A DNA stretch of 64,000 nt from Dyadobacter sediminis. Its GTDB lineage: Bacteria; Bacteroidota; Bacteroidia; Cytophagales; Spirosomataceae. Below are positions 29,001 through 39,522 of the stretch, piece by piece. The stretch covers positions 248,001 to 312,000 of the forward strand of contig NZ_VCEI01000025.1 in NCBI RefSeq assembly GCF_005860765.1. Reading direction: 5' to 3'. How positions within the stretch are numbered: the first letter of the stretch is position 1; the number at the start of each line of letters is the position of its first letter. Made by a program: the position numbers and the translations under genes. The notes beneath the pieces were generated by a model that was given only the letters and a program-made list of their open reading frames with translations, did no database searches and had not been told where the DNA came from.

Positions 29001-29259
29001 GGCTCTGAAAGGTTTGCTCGGCCCGATTGAAGTAAACGGGAAAAAATACCCCGGCCAGGTTCCGATGACCCCTTTCGGCGGCTTGCTTAAAGATGAAGAG
29101 CTGGCTGCGGTACTTACTTACGTCCGCAATTCATTCGGGAACAAAGGCCCGGCCATATTGCCGGAAAAAGTGAATAGAGTAAGGGCGGCAACCGAAAGCA
29201 AAAAAGATTTCTACTCGCCGGACCAGTTGCTGAAAGAGCATCCAATGGAAAGCATGTAA
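26089..29259 (+). CDS. PVC-type heme-binding protein: SGNH-like + sugar dehydrogenase propeller + HEAT + cytochrome c
   Basis: This is a 1056-residue exported multidomain protein. After an N-terminal membrane/signal segment (about 10-27) comes an SGNH-like domain (about 38-270). Its catalytic positions look lost: G46-N-N-L-G where GDS is expected, and D242-G-S-Q where D-x-x-H is expected. A PVC-type membrane-bound dehydrogenase/sorbosone-dehydrogenase-like propeller follows (about 370-720, e.g. MSFDNKGRLWIATMPSYPHY and DTNGDGKAD), then helical HEAT-like repeats (about 740-890). A mono-heme cytochrome c domain has C936-S-T-C-H940 and a likely Met ligand in VPMTPF. It probably oxidises a sugar-like substrate and passes electrons through the heme. 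It is the second gene of the ThuA operon and ends at a strong terminator. Confidence 0.9.
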   Translation: MSKPKKISIHISLVLFALAVIAFSAFKFGRSEPLTVSKSSHIVLLGNNLGSRMMNYGTFETEMQVRYPDNMLFIRNMCDGGDTPGFRPHASRNSPWAFPGAEKFQTEYANPSQSEGHFDTPDQWLTRLKADVIIAFFGYNESFQGKEGLENYKAELDAFIKYTLSQKYNGSAAPQLAIVSPIAFEDLSGQFDLPNGKKENENLSMYSKAMKEIADKNNVLFVDAFTPSQKWYNDSKEPLTIDGSQLNEAGYKKLGVLLTDMVFGKSAPKAEANRKLVHDAVMEKNWMWHNDFKIPNGVHVYGRRYNPFGPDNYPAEIEKIREMTDIRDKAIWMAVKGEKMDVAAADKNTRPLPQVKTNFNPEKNGSLEYLYGQDALKKLKVPEGYKIEMFASEEEFPDLAKPMQMSFDNKGRLWIATMPSYPHYKPGDTKPNDKIIILEDTNGDGKADKQTVFADGLHLPLGFEIAPEGVYVSQGTNLKLFTDTNGDDKADKSEILLSGFDDHDTHHNSHAFTVDPSGAIYSGEGVFLHTNVETSYGPVRATNGGFYRYAPQRKKLERTAQLSIPNPWGIAFDEWGQPFFAETSSPDVRWMMPGSVLPRYGEATHKSVQLIEEAHRVRPTSGLEFVSSRHFPDELQGDFLINNTIGFLGTKEHTLKDDGTGYKSTHRMDLVVSEDRNFRPVDMEFAPDGSLYLIDWHNILIGHMQHNARDPLRDHSHGRVYRITYPSRPLVKPAKVAGASIEELLDNLKLPEYRTRYRTRRELRGRDASQVLSKLNTWVAGLDKNDPKYEHHLLEGLWVSWGMNKVDQKLLKQVLKAKDYHARAAAVQVVRYTGHQVPDQAELLMQAVRDENSRVRLVAIVAASWIEKEKGLAVLAEASKMPLDDWTIHAYETAVAHLKGENMKKEKAVVVKSALKGKELELYTMGKEIYSKEGYCSTCHQPDGKGLAASGFPPLAATNWVMGSDERLIKLALKGLLGPIEVNGKKYPGQVPMTPFGGLLKDEELAAVLTYVRNSFGNKGPAILPEKVNRVRAATESKKDFYSPDQLLKEHPMESM

Positions 29260-29293
29260 CACGTATTTGTGTTAAAGGAATACATAAAAATTC

Positions 29294-29339
29294 AAAAGCC
29301 GGACAAGGTGCACAAATCACCGTTGTCCGGCTTTTTTTT
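29294..29339 (+). terminator. Hairpin terminator of the ThuA/dehydrogenase operon
   Basis: AAAAGCCGGACAAGGTG (29294-29310) pairs with CACC-G-TTGTCCGGCTTTT (29318-29335) with one bulged G and a 7-base loop. A run of Ts follows. It lies 35 bases after the stop at 29259. Confidence 0.85.
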
Positions 29340-29400
29340 GCACTACGGTAAATAGGATGCGAATGTTCATTGCTATCGGGTGCAAGAAATCAGGACAATG

Positions 29401-29432
29401 TTTACATTAGCCATATTAATAATTTAGCTTTG
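29401..29432 (+). promoter_or_regulatory. Candidate promoter of the GT-C-like membrane gene
   Basis: TAGCTTTG (29425-29432) is an exact TAnnTTTG -7 box. TTTAC at 29401 sits at the -33 distance. The box ends 11 bases before the ATG at 29444, leaving almost no leader, so initiation at the in-frame ATG at 29474 should be considered. Confidence 0.5.
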
Positions 29433-29443
29433 CCTGAATTTTA

Positions 29444-31171
29444 ATGCTAACCATACCTTCCTGTTTTCCGAAAATGCTGCGTTTTCCTGCCGGTTTTGTG
29501 ATTTGCCTTGTTGTCTTTCTGAATCTTTTTTACAACTACTTTTTTTCAGTCAACTTTCCGTTTCAGGACGATTTTCTGCTGATTCAGTTTGTAGAAACAG
29601 TTACGCAAGGCAAAGTGGGATTTACCGGTTTTGTAAAGGAGCTTTTCAGGACGTTCAATGATCACAAGGCGGTTGTTCCCAGGCTTATAGCGTTTACTGA
29701 ATATAAAATAACAGGCCATCTCAATTTCCGGTTTTACATCGTTCTTGTCCTGCTGAATATTACGTACATTTTCTATTTTGTCTATCTTCAGTTCAGGAAA
29801 ACAAGGCTCCCGCTGTATTATTTCATACCCGTTCCGTTCCTGTTTTTTCATCCGCTTTATCATGAAATTTCAGGCTGGGCGCTGAACGGCATGCAGCATT
29901 CCTTTCTGACTGCATTTACGGTGACAGCCATTCTGCTGGCTTCCAAACGGACCCATACGGCTCTTGCGGGGGCTTTGCTGTGCTGCTTTCTGGCAACGTT
30001 CACGCACGGCAACGGAATCCTTTCATTTCCTGCCGTTATCTTTTATTTTCTGTGTTTCAAAGACTTCAAGAAAGCGACGGTTACCACCGTTGTCATGCTC
30101 ATCAGCCTCGGTATTTATCTGGCCGGCTACGAATCTGGGCAGGCGGTGAAACTGCCCACGAGCATAGCCGTATTTTTTACTTCGCTGTTTGCGTTTGTAG
30201 GCTCTGGCGTTTCGCTATGGGAACATCCGATCCTTGTTTCTGCGATTTGGGGAGCGGTGATTACGGCTTTTATGGCGTTTCTTTTTGTAAAAGCGTCCGG
30301 GATTTATTTTCAGGAAAAAACAACCGTAAAACCGGGTACGATCGAGTTGCTTACGCTGTTCGCGTTCATATTCATAACGAGTACGGTCATTGCGCTTTTT
30401 CGTTCGTGGATGGGCACTACAATTGCGAGCCGTTTTCAGATCTATGCGGCTTTGTCCATGGTGATGTTTTACATTCTTCTGGTCTATTATTTCCCGGTTT
30501 TTCGCAGGAAAGCCGTGCTTTTTGTTATCACCGGTTTGAGTGTTTTTTACTGCGCATATTCGTATTACATGTATTCGGATGTAGTAGCCGGCAAAAAGAG
30601 CATTTATCTTGCAGACGTTTATAATTGGAAGTATAACCGGAATATGTTTTCAGTAGAAAAAACCATTGTCAGAAATGGTAATTTTTACCTGCTTCCGGCT
30701 TATGATAAAGGATCTCTTAAGCTGCCTGATCCTGTTGCAGGCAAAAAACAACTGGATTCCATGTTTACAGCCAGCGAAAAATCGGATTCGGATTACAGTA
30801 TTTTTCTGGAAGATTGGCAAGTGGAGAGAGTTGTGCGTGACGGAAAAGAGCACCTTCATTACCATTTTCTGGCAAGTAATGATCAGCCGGAGCGGATGCG
30901 TTTTTCAGATAACCGTTTTCTGGTTTTAAAGGATAGCAGCAGCGGAAGGATTTATATGATGAATGCAAATCCGAAAAAAGAAGGCCGGAAGCATATCATC
31001 ACGTCCGGAAATTACTACAAGAATGGTTTCAATGCAGTGATCCGGGAAAATGATCTGGATAACGGAATATACAAGCTGGCGGTTCTGGATGTAAAAAATG
31101 CCGGAAAAATGGCCTTTTTCAAACTTGATAAAGAACTTTCTGTAAAAAACGGAAGTCTTTTCCTGAAATAA
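29444..31171 (+). CDS. Polytopic membrane protein, possible GT-C-fold glycosyltransferase
   Basis: The protein has 575 residues (565 if it starts at 29474), with about 11 hydrophobic helices up to residue 380 and a roughly 190-residue soluble C-terminal domain. Right after the first helix comes FPFQDDFLL, then FNDHKAVVPRL. Paired acidic residues in the first extracytoplasmic loop are typical of GT-C glycosyltransferases that use lipid-linked sugars. WALNGMQHSFL and FTHGNGILSFP look like further conserved loops. I recognise no named family, so function is inference from topology. It stands alone, between a strong terminator and the gyrB leader. Confidence 0.72.
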   Translation: MLTIPSCFPKMLRFPAGFVICLVVFLNLFYNYFFSVNFPFQDDFLLIQFVETVTQGKVGFTGFVKELFRTFNDHKAVVPRLIAFTEYKITGHLNFRFYIVLVLLNITYIFYFVYLQFRKTRLPLYYFIPVPFLFFHPLYHEISGWALNGMQHSFLTAFTVTAILLASKRTHTALAGALLCCFLATFTHGNGILSFPAVIFYFLCFKDFKKATVTTVVMLISLGIYLAGYESGQAVKLPTSIAVFFTSLFAFVGSGVSLWEHPILVSAIWGAVITAFMAFLFVKASGIYFQEKTTVKPGTIELLTLFAFIFITSTVIALFRSWMGTTIASRFQIYAALSMVMFYILLVYYFPVFRRKAVLFVITGLSVFYCAYSYYMYSDVVAGKKSIYLADVYNWKYNRNMFSVEKTIVRNGNFYLLPAYDKGSLKLPDPVAGKKQLDSMFTASEKSDSDYSIFLEDWQVERVVRDGKEHLHYHFLASNDQPERMRFSDNRFLVLKDSSSGRIYMMNANPKKEGRKHIITSGNYYKNGFNAVIRENDLDNGIYKLAVLDVKNAGKMAFFKLDKELSVKNGSLFLK

Positions 31172-31302
31172 AAATTGCTGCTTCGCAGTGCTTTTCGTTC
31201 AAATGGCCGGACATGCTCCGTATTGGTTATTTAATATTTTTATTCTGTGCCGGAAGCGGTAACAAATCCGGCTGAAAACCTGGATTCCTGCCGGAAAATG
31301 CG

Positions 31303-31310
31303 TATCTTTA
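31303..31310 (+). promoter_or_regulatory. Weak candidate -7 box of gyrB
   Basis: TATCTTTA differs from TAnnTTTG only in the last base and lies 54 bases before the gyrB ATG. The -33 region has TGG instead of TTG, at 19 bases distance. This is suggestive only. Confidence 0.3.
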
Positions 31311-31328
31311 CAAGCTTAAAAAGCCTGA

Positions 31329-33320
<1,992 letters not shown>

Positions 33321-33342
33321 CAGTCGGTTTTAGTAAACAGGT

Positions 33343-33383
33343 GAAACGGATGGCTGTAATAATCAGTCATCCGTTTCTTTTTT
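33343..33383 (+). terminator. Hairpin terminator after gyrB
   Basis: GAAACGGATGGCTG (33343-33356) pairs with CAGTCATCCGTTTC (33364-33377) over 14 bp with one G-T pair and a TAATAAT loop. Six Ts follow (33378-33383). Confidence 0.85.
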
Positions 33384-33487
33384 CAGAGCATTGCAAGCAA
33401 AATCCGGATAAAAACAAAAACAATACACACGCGTATACGTTAAATTTCAGGTGCCATTAATCACAGAAACGTTAATTGAATCAAGAT

Positions 33488-35806
33488 ATGTTCGGCTCAG
33501 ATTCCATATACAATAATGAAAAAGGTAACAAACTGACAAATTTGTTCTCTTTTCTCAAAAGTCCCAGGACGCAGGCTCCGCTGGAAGAAGTCAAAGCGGT
33601 TAATTCCTCCACGGAAAAAGCCAATACGCTTGTCCAGCAAAGTGATTTGATCAGTCGCGACCTGAGCTGGCTTAAATTCAATGACCGTGTTCTGGATCAG
33701 GCGACCAACGAAGAACGCAACCTTTTTGACAGACTTAAATTCCTCGCCATTACAGCTTCCAATCTGGACGAATTTTTTACTATTCGTGTCGGAAGTTTGT
33801 ACAATTACCTTGATTTCGGAAAAGAGCGGCTTGATTATTCGGGCTTGCGCGAAATTCCCTTCAGGAAAGTGCTCATGCGCGAACTGCACGATTATGTACA
33901 CAGGCAAAATGAGTGCTATAAAAATCAGTTATTGCCGTTGTTTGCACAGCATGGTTTCCGGATCATTGGTCTTGAGGAAACCGAGCCTGAAGAAAAAGCA
34001 GCCGTTGAAGAGTATTTTGAGCGCACCATTTATCCGATGCTCACGCCCATGCTGTTTGACTACACGCATGCATTTCCTATTCTGCTGGCAAAAGTACTGG
34101 TGCTGGGCGTGATGACGCAGGTCAAAGGCACGACTTCCGAAGAAGACCGCAAACTTTCGTTCGTACAGCTTCCGCCCAATCTTCCGAGATTTTATGTGAT
34201 TGAACGCGAAGATGAACTGTTGCTGATTCCGGTCGAAACCATTGTACGGGCATATATCGACAAGCTTTACCGCAATGTGGATATTGTGTCCACCAACCTT
34301 TTCCGGATCATCCGGAACGGGGATTTTACACTGGAAGAAAGCGATGACATTGAAGCGGATTTCATTGATGAAATCAAGCAGAAGATCAAAAGCCGCCGTC
34401 TGGGCCGTGTAGTACAGGTTTCCATTGAGCCGGATATGAACCCGGATTTGCTGAATCTGATCAAGAAACGCTGGGAAATTGATGATTACAATGTTTTTCC
34501 AGTTGACGGTCTGATTGATTATACGGCATTATGGAGCATCATCAAGCATCCTGAGTTTAAAGACCAGATCCCGACCACGCATCCGCCGGTTCCGCCGCTC
34601 GGACTGGAACGCGAGCGTATTCCGGACATTTTTGAGGCCATGCGGGAAAGAGATATCCTGCTGCATCATCCTTACAATAACTTTGAGCCGGTTCTTCAGT
34701 TGCTCGAACAAGCCGCTGAAGATCCTAAAGTGCTGTCTATCAAGCTGACTATTTACAGGTTGGCCAAAAATTCGAGGGTGACGGAGGCTTTGCTTCATGC
34801 TGCAGAAAACGGCAAGCACGTTGCCGTTCTGTTTGAAGTAAAAGCCAGGTTTGATGAAGAAAACAATATCCGTGAAGCACAACGTCTGCAGAAAGCGGGA
34901 TGCTTTGTCATTTACGGAATCGGTTTGCTGAAAACGCATACCAAACTTTTGCTCATTGTACGGAATGAAGGAAACCGTGTGCTGCGCTATGCGCATTTAT
35001 CCAGCGGTAATTACAACGAAGACACGTCAAGGCTTTATACCGATACCGGACTGCTTACTTCCAATGAGGAATACACGCATGATATTTCGGAGTTTTTCAA
35101 CGTCATCACCGGCCATTCCATCCCTTCCGAATACCAGAACCTGATCACAGCGCCGCGCTACATGCGCCACAAGCTGATTGAGCTGATCCAGAAAGAAGCG
35201 GAAAATGCAGCAGCCGGCCTGAAAAGCGGAATTTGCATTAAAATAAATTCGCTGGAAGACCGGGATACGATTCTGGAACTTTACAAAGCATCGTCGGCCG
35301 GCGTTCCTGTTAAGCTCATTGTGAGAGGCATGTGCTGCCTGCGCCCGCAAAGGGTTGGCCTGAGTGAAAATATTACAGTGCGTTCACTTGTCGGCGATTT
35401 TCTGGAACATTCACGGATATTTTATTTTCATCAGAACGGAAATCCGCTGGTTTATGGCGGAAGCGCGGATGCAATGGTCAGGAGTTTTGACAGACGAATT
35501 GAATCCTTGTTCAAGCTGGTCGATCCGCGTGTGAGGCAGGAAGCCATTCATATTCTCTATTACAGCCTCAAAGACAATGTGAATGCGTATGAAATGCAGG
35601 AAGACGGCACTTACAAGAAATGCGAAATAGAAGAAGGCAGCGAACCGCTGAACGTGCACAAGGCATTTTACTACGTCACGCTGGAAGAAGTAATGGCCAC
35701 CAAGTTATTTGAAGATGAAACTGTCGCCAAAGCGGATTCGCCCGTAACGGAAATAGCCGAACCCGCCGATCAGGAAACCGAGGCACACAGCGATCAGAAT
35801 GCTTGA
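33488..35806 (+). CDS. ppk1: Polyphosphate kinase 1
   Basis: PPK1 makes inorganic polyphosphate from ATP through a phosphohistidine intermediate. From the ATG at 33488 the protein has 772 residues; an in-frame TTG at 33476 is a less likely start. The N and head domains (LSWLKFNDRVLDQA, ITASNLDEFFTIRVG) are followed by two phospholipase D-like catalytic domains, with YAHLSSGNYNE (H503, the probable phosphorylated His) and FLEHSRIF (H641). The variable N-terminal extension and the acidic C-terminal tail make it longer than E. coli PPK. It is convergent with murF-alr; the two stop codons abut with no spacer. Confidence 0.95.
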   Translation: MFGSDSIYNNEKGNKLTNLFSFLKSPRTQAPLEEVKAVNSSTEKANTLVQQSDLISRDLSWLKFNDRVLDQATNEERNLFDRLKFLAITASNLDEFFTIRVGSLYNYLDFGKERLDYSGLREIPFRKVLMRELHDYVHRQNECYKNQLLPLFAQHGFRIIGLEETEPEEKAAVEEYFERTIYPMLTPMLFDYTHAFPILLAKVLVLGVMTQVKGTTSEEDRKLSFVQLPPNLPRFYVIEREDELLLIPVETIVRAYIDKLYRNVDIVSTNLFRIIRNGDFTLEESDDIEADFIDEIKQKIKSRRLGRVVQVSIEPDMNPDLLNLIKKRWEIDDYNVFPVDGLIDYTALWSIIKHPEFKDQIPTTHPPVPPLGLERERIPDIFEAMRERDILLHHPYNNFEPVLQLLEQAAEDPKVLSIKLTIYRLAKNSRVTEALLHAAENGKHVAVLFEVKARFDEENNIREAQRLQKAGCFVIYGIGLLKTHTKLLLIVRNEGNRVLRYAHLSSGNYNEDTSRLYTDTGLLTSNEEYTHDISEFFNVITGHSIPSEYQNLITAPRYMRHKLIELIQKEAENAAAGLKSGICIKINSLEDRDTILELYKASSAGVPVKLIVRGMCCLRPQRVGLSENITVRSLVGDFLEHSRIFYFHQNGNPLVYGGSADAMVRSFDRRIESLFKLVDPRVRQEAIHILYYSLKDNVNAYEMQEDGTYKKCEIEEGSEPLNVHKAFYYVTLEEVMATKLFEDETVAKADSPVTEIAEPADQETEAHSDQNA

Positions 35807-38281
35807 TTACTCTTTGTAAAATACCCGTTTGACACGATCTCCTATGCCCGTCAAGATTTCATAGGGGATCGTGCCAATGCGTTTTGCAAGTTCAGTAATC
35901 GGCACTTCTTTTCCGAAAACAATCACTTCATCGCCTTCATCCACGCTGGCGTTCGTTACGTCGATCATCGTCATATCCATACAAATATTTCCGACAGTCG
36001 GACATAAAGTTCCGTTTACGCAAATGTGCCCAACGCCATTGCCGAGTCGGCGGTCATAACCGTCGGCGTAGCCAATGGCCAGCGTTGCAATGGCAGCATC
36101 ATGTTTCAGTTCTCCTTTGCGGCTGTAACCGACGGTTTCTCCTGCCGAAAGGTATTTGATCTGCGAAACAATTGTTTTCAGCGTCCCGACCGGCAAAAGT
36201 GCATGCTGTTCCTGTCCGGTTGCCTCTACGCCGTAAAGCCCGATCCCAAGCCGCACCATATCCAGTTTGTAATCCGGAAAGCGTACAATGCCTGCAGAAT
36301 TAAGAATATGCTTGATGGTCTTATAGCCCAGTGCTGCCTCGATGCGCAGCGCACCTTCCATAAAAAGTTCAAACTGCTTTCTGGAAAATTCGTTATGAAC
36401 GCCTTCGTCCGCGCCGACCAGATGCGAAAATACCGAAGCAACTTTGATAGCCGGGTTCTGTTTCAGCTGTTCGGACAGCCATTCATAATCGTCTTTGACA
36501 AATCCCAGCCGGTGCATACCCGTGTCCAGTTTCAGGTGAACAGCAGGAATTTCAGCCTGTGCGCCGTTTTTGTTGACGTAAGCAATCCAGTCTGCAAGCA
36601 TGCGCCGGCTGTAAATTTCCGGTTCCAGTTTGTATTGCAAAAGCAAATCGAAAGCAGGCATTGTTGCATTCATGACCATAATGGGCAGCGTAATGCCGTT
36701 CTGCCGCAATGAAACGCCTTCGTCCGCATAAGCGACTCCCAGATAATCCAGACGATGATATTGCAGCAAGGCAGCCACTTCCGAGCTTCCGCTTCCGTAA
36801 GCAAAGGCTTTCACCATTGCCATTACCTTGGTTTCCTGACCGATTTTGGACTTGTAGTAATTCAGGTTATGGGAAAGCGAATCCAGATTGATTTCCAGTA
36901 CGGTTCCATGCGCTTTTTGCTGCAGTCGGTGGACAATTCTTTCAAATGAAAAAGGCCGGGCGCCTTTCACAAGCACCATGCTGTCTGAAAGGGTGTCAAA
37001 CGGAAAATCACGCAGGAATGAATCCGTATCTTTATAAAAATCTTTTTGTGGAACGTCAAAAAGTGCGGACTGGCTGCATATTTCCTTTCCGATGCCGATC
37101 AGATGACTGACCGATTTTTCTTTTAACAGCTTCGCAACCGTTCCGTAAAGTTCGCCCGGTGTTTGCCCGGTTTGCAGCACATCCGAAAGAATAACCGTTT
37201 TCTTCTGCCGCTGTTCCTGTTGTGAAAGAAAGTTGAGCGCCATCAGAAGACCCTGAATGTCATTGTTGTATGTATCGTCGATTAAATAACTGTGGTTGAT
37301 TCCCTCTTTCAGTTCAAGCCGCATGGAAACGGGCTTGAGAAGCTGAATTCTTTCCTGAATCACGGGTGCGGAAATTCCAAAATCTAGCATGAAAATGATG
37401 CAGTGCGTCAGGTTTTCCAGCGAAGCATCATCTCTGAACGCGGTTTCAAACCGCAGTTCGCCAAACAATCCGGAAAAAGAAATGACTGTTCCCGTATTTT
37501 CCGGTTTGCATATCACGCTGATGTCAGCGCCGGAATCTGGTTTTCCCCAACTTATGGTTTGCAGAAATGAATTGACAGGCCGTAGAATCAGACTGATTTC
37601 TTCATCAATGGCCGTATAATCCTTACGGTAAATGAGTTTTCTGACTTTGGTAAAAAGGCGGAGCTTTTCCGTAATTTTCTGCTTGCGGCTTTTGAAACCG
37701 TCATCATGCGCAGAACCGATATTGGTGAAAATCCCGATGGTAGGAAGCATAACCGGCTGAAGATACTCCATTTCGTGCACCTGGGAAATGCCGGCTTCAA
37801 AAATGGCCAGTTCATGTTCATTTCCCATATTCCAAACAGACAATGGAACGCCGATCTGCGAATTATAGCTTTTCGGGCTTGAGACGATTCTTTTACCCGG
37901 CGATAGCAACTGCACAAGCCATTCCTTTACTATCGTTTTGCCGTTGCTGCCGGCAATTCCCACAACCGGTATATGGAAATTTCTTCTTTTATCCGCCACC
38001 AGTTTTTGCAAGGCGCGTATGCTCGACGGTACAACCCAGATGCTGGCATCGCTCCATTTTTCAGTTTCTTTCCGGAGCGGTTCTGTAAAGGCATTTTCTT
38101 CCACCACAAATTCCCTTACGCCGCTTGCGTACAAATAGGGGAGAAACTGATGGCCGTCGTGCCGGTTTCCTCTGATTGCAAAAAAGATGCTTTGTTCCGG
38201 AAAAGAAATCTGGCGGCTGTCTGTGAGTATGTAAGCAGCACTTGTTGTAATCGTCTGGGCGTTGTATCCGATACTATTCAT
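35807..38281 (-). CDS. murF-alr: Bifunctional MurF ligase / alanine racemase
   Basis: This cytoplasmic fusion supplies and attaches D-alanine for peptidoglycan. Residues 1-455 are MurF-like (D-Ala-D-Ala adding), with P-loop GIAGSNGKT (K115) and DDTYNNDIQGL. From about residue 465 it is a fold-III alanine racemase, with the PLP lysine in MVKAFAYGSGSSE, HLKLDTGMHRLGF, and the second catalytic Tyr in VGYSRKGEL. The C-terminus GIGDRVKRVF is normal for Alr. The fusion is widespread in Bacteroidota, so the 824-residue length is expected. It lies downstream of corA on the same strand with a 102-base gap, and is tail-to-tail with ppk1. Confidence 0.95.
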   Translation of the reverse strand: MNSIGYNAQTITTSAAYILTDSRQISFPEQSIFFAIRGNRHDGHQFLPYLYASGVREFVVEENAFTEPLRKETEKWSDASIWVVPSSIRALQKLVADKRRNFHIPVVGIAGSNGKTIVKEWLVQLLSPGKRIVSSPKSYNSQIGVPLSVWNMGNEHELAIFEAGISQVHEMEYLQPVMLPTIGIFTNIGSAHDDGFKSRKQKITEKLRLFTKVRKLIYRKDYTAIDEEISLILRPVNSFLQTISWGKPDSGADISVICKPENTGTVISFSGLFGELRFETAFRDDASLENLTHCIIFMLDFGISAPVIQERIQLLKPVSMRLELKEGINHSYLIDDTYNNDIQGLLMALNFLSQQEQRQKKTVILSDVLQTGQTPGELYGTVAKLLKEKSVSHLIGIGKEICSQSALFDVPQKDFYKDTDSFLRDFPFDTLSDSMVLVKGARPFSFERIVHRLQQKAHGTVLEINLDSLSHNLNYYKSKIGQETKVMAMVKAFAYGSGSSEVAALLQYHRLDYLGVAYADEGVSLRQNGITLPIMVMNATMPAFDLLLQYKLEPEIYSRRMLADWIAYVNKNGAQAEIPAVHLKLDTGMHRLGFVKDDYEWLSEQLKQNPAIKVASVFSHLVGADEGVHNEFSRKQFELFMEGALRIEAALGYKTIKHILNSAGIVRFPDYKLDMVRLGIGLYGVEATGQEQHALLPVGTLKTIVSQIKYLSAGETVGYSRKGELKHDAAIATLAIGYADGYDRRLGNGVGHICVNGTLCPTVGNICMDMTMIDVTNASVDEGDEVIVFGKEVPITELAKRIGTIPYEILTGIGDRVKRVFYKE

Positions 38282-38383
38282 TCCAATGATTTTTCACTGC
38301 AAAGGTATCAAACCCCGGAATTCATTACAGTTTTGCAAACAGAAATAACGCAAATGTGTACGTTGCAATCGAAACAAATGTTT

Positions 38384-39514
38384 TCAAAACCATTTTTTAG
38401 ATCTGAAATAGAAAATAAGCGCAACGGTCACAACCGCCATCAAACCCCAGACATAAAAGTAACCGTAACGCATTTTCAGCTCGGGCATGTATTCGAAATT
38501 CATTCCGTAAACACCCACAATAAACGTAAGCGGCATGAATACGGCCGAGAAAATCGTCAGTGTTTTCATGACCGAGTTCATTTTGTTGCTGATTGTGGAC
38601 AAATGAACGTCCGCAAGGCTGGCTACCAGTTCACGATAGGAGTCAATCGTGTCCAAAACCTGCATCGTATGGTCGTATAAATCTCTGTAATAAGGAATTA
38701 CATCTTTGCCAATTTGCGGATTGTCTTCTCTCATCAGCTGGCTGATCATATCGCGCAGTGGCCATATCTGCCGTCTGACCGTTGTTAGTTCACGTTTCAG
38801 CGAATACAGATCGGTCAAAGACATATTTTCAGTTCCCCGGATGACCTGATCTTCGGCCTGATCCAGATTATCGCCGAGTTTTTCAAGCACAATGAAATAA
38901 TTGTCCACGATAATATCCATCAAGGCAAACAGCAGATAATCAGGACCATTACGGCGTGTTTTCCCGACGGACGCTTCCAGCCTTTTCAGTACGGGCGTGA
39001 AAATATCGCTGGTGAGTTCTTCCTGAAAAGAAATCAGATAATGATCCGTCAGTACAAAGCTTACATGCTCCGAAGAAATGCAGATCGGCGATTCGGTTTC
39101 CACATGCAGCATTTTCAGCGTCAGGAACAAATGGCCGGTATCATACATTTCCAGCTTGGGCTTATGCTCCGTGTTCACCACGTCTTCCAGCAACAGCGGG
39201 TGCAGCTTGTACAGTTTTCCCAGTTTTTCGATGAGGGAAATTTCATGAATGCCATCCACGTCCAGCCAGTTTACCTGTTTTTCCGGGCCGTTTGCCGGCA
39301 GGCATTCCTGCAGTGACTTTACCGGCTGGTCACTGAATTTCGTTTCGTTATACTGGATTTTCCTTATTTTGGTTTTTAAGGCAACTTCCGGACCGATGTA
39401 CGTAAGCGTGCCGGGAGAAGTAAGCAGATTGTGCTTTCTGTAACGTTTGCGTTTACGGATCGCCTGTTTTTCGACTTCCTCATTTACCTGACTGCCTTCT
39501 TCTGGATTATTCAC
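38384..39514 (-). CDS. corA: CorA-type magnesium/cobalt channel
   Basis: This is an inner-membrane pentameric divalent cation channel. The protein has 376 residues. The long N-terminal cytoplasmic domain contains WLDVDGIHEISLIEKLGKL and HPLLLEDVVNTEHKPK, both typical of CorA. Two C-terminal helices are separated by the diagnostic YGMNFEYMPEL (GMN selectivity motif), and a basic end RSKKWF follows. The Arg/Lys-rich N-terminal 30 residues are variable. The gene follows the UspA-type gene by only 8 bases, so the two are probably cotranscribed. Confidence 0.95.
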   Translation of the reverse strand: MNNPEEGSQVNEEVEKQAIRKRKRYRKHNLLTSPGTLTYIGPEVALKTKIRKIQYNETKFSDQPVKSLQECLPANGPEKQVNWLDVDGIHEISLIEKLGKLYKLHPLLLEDVVNTEHKPKLEMYDTGHLFLTLKMLHVETESPICISSEHVSFVLTDHYLISFQEELTSDIFTPVLKRLEASVGKTRRNGPDYLLFALMDIIVDNYFIVLEKLGDNLDQAEDQVIRGTENMSLTDLYSLKRELTTVRRQIWPLRDMISQLMREDNPQIGKDVIPYYRDLYDHTMQVLDTIDSYRELVASLADVHLSTISNKMNSVMKTLTIFSAVFMPLTFIVGVYGMNFEYMPELKMRYGYFYVWGLMAVVTVALIFYFRSKKWF

Positions 39515-39522
39515 CGGTATGC

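Noticed and set aside
10804..31171. Possible mobile island around the haloperoxidase locus
   Set aside because: There are no integrase, transposase, tRNA or direct-repeat boundaries, and codon style looks like that of the neighbours. Transfer cannot be claimed from this window.
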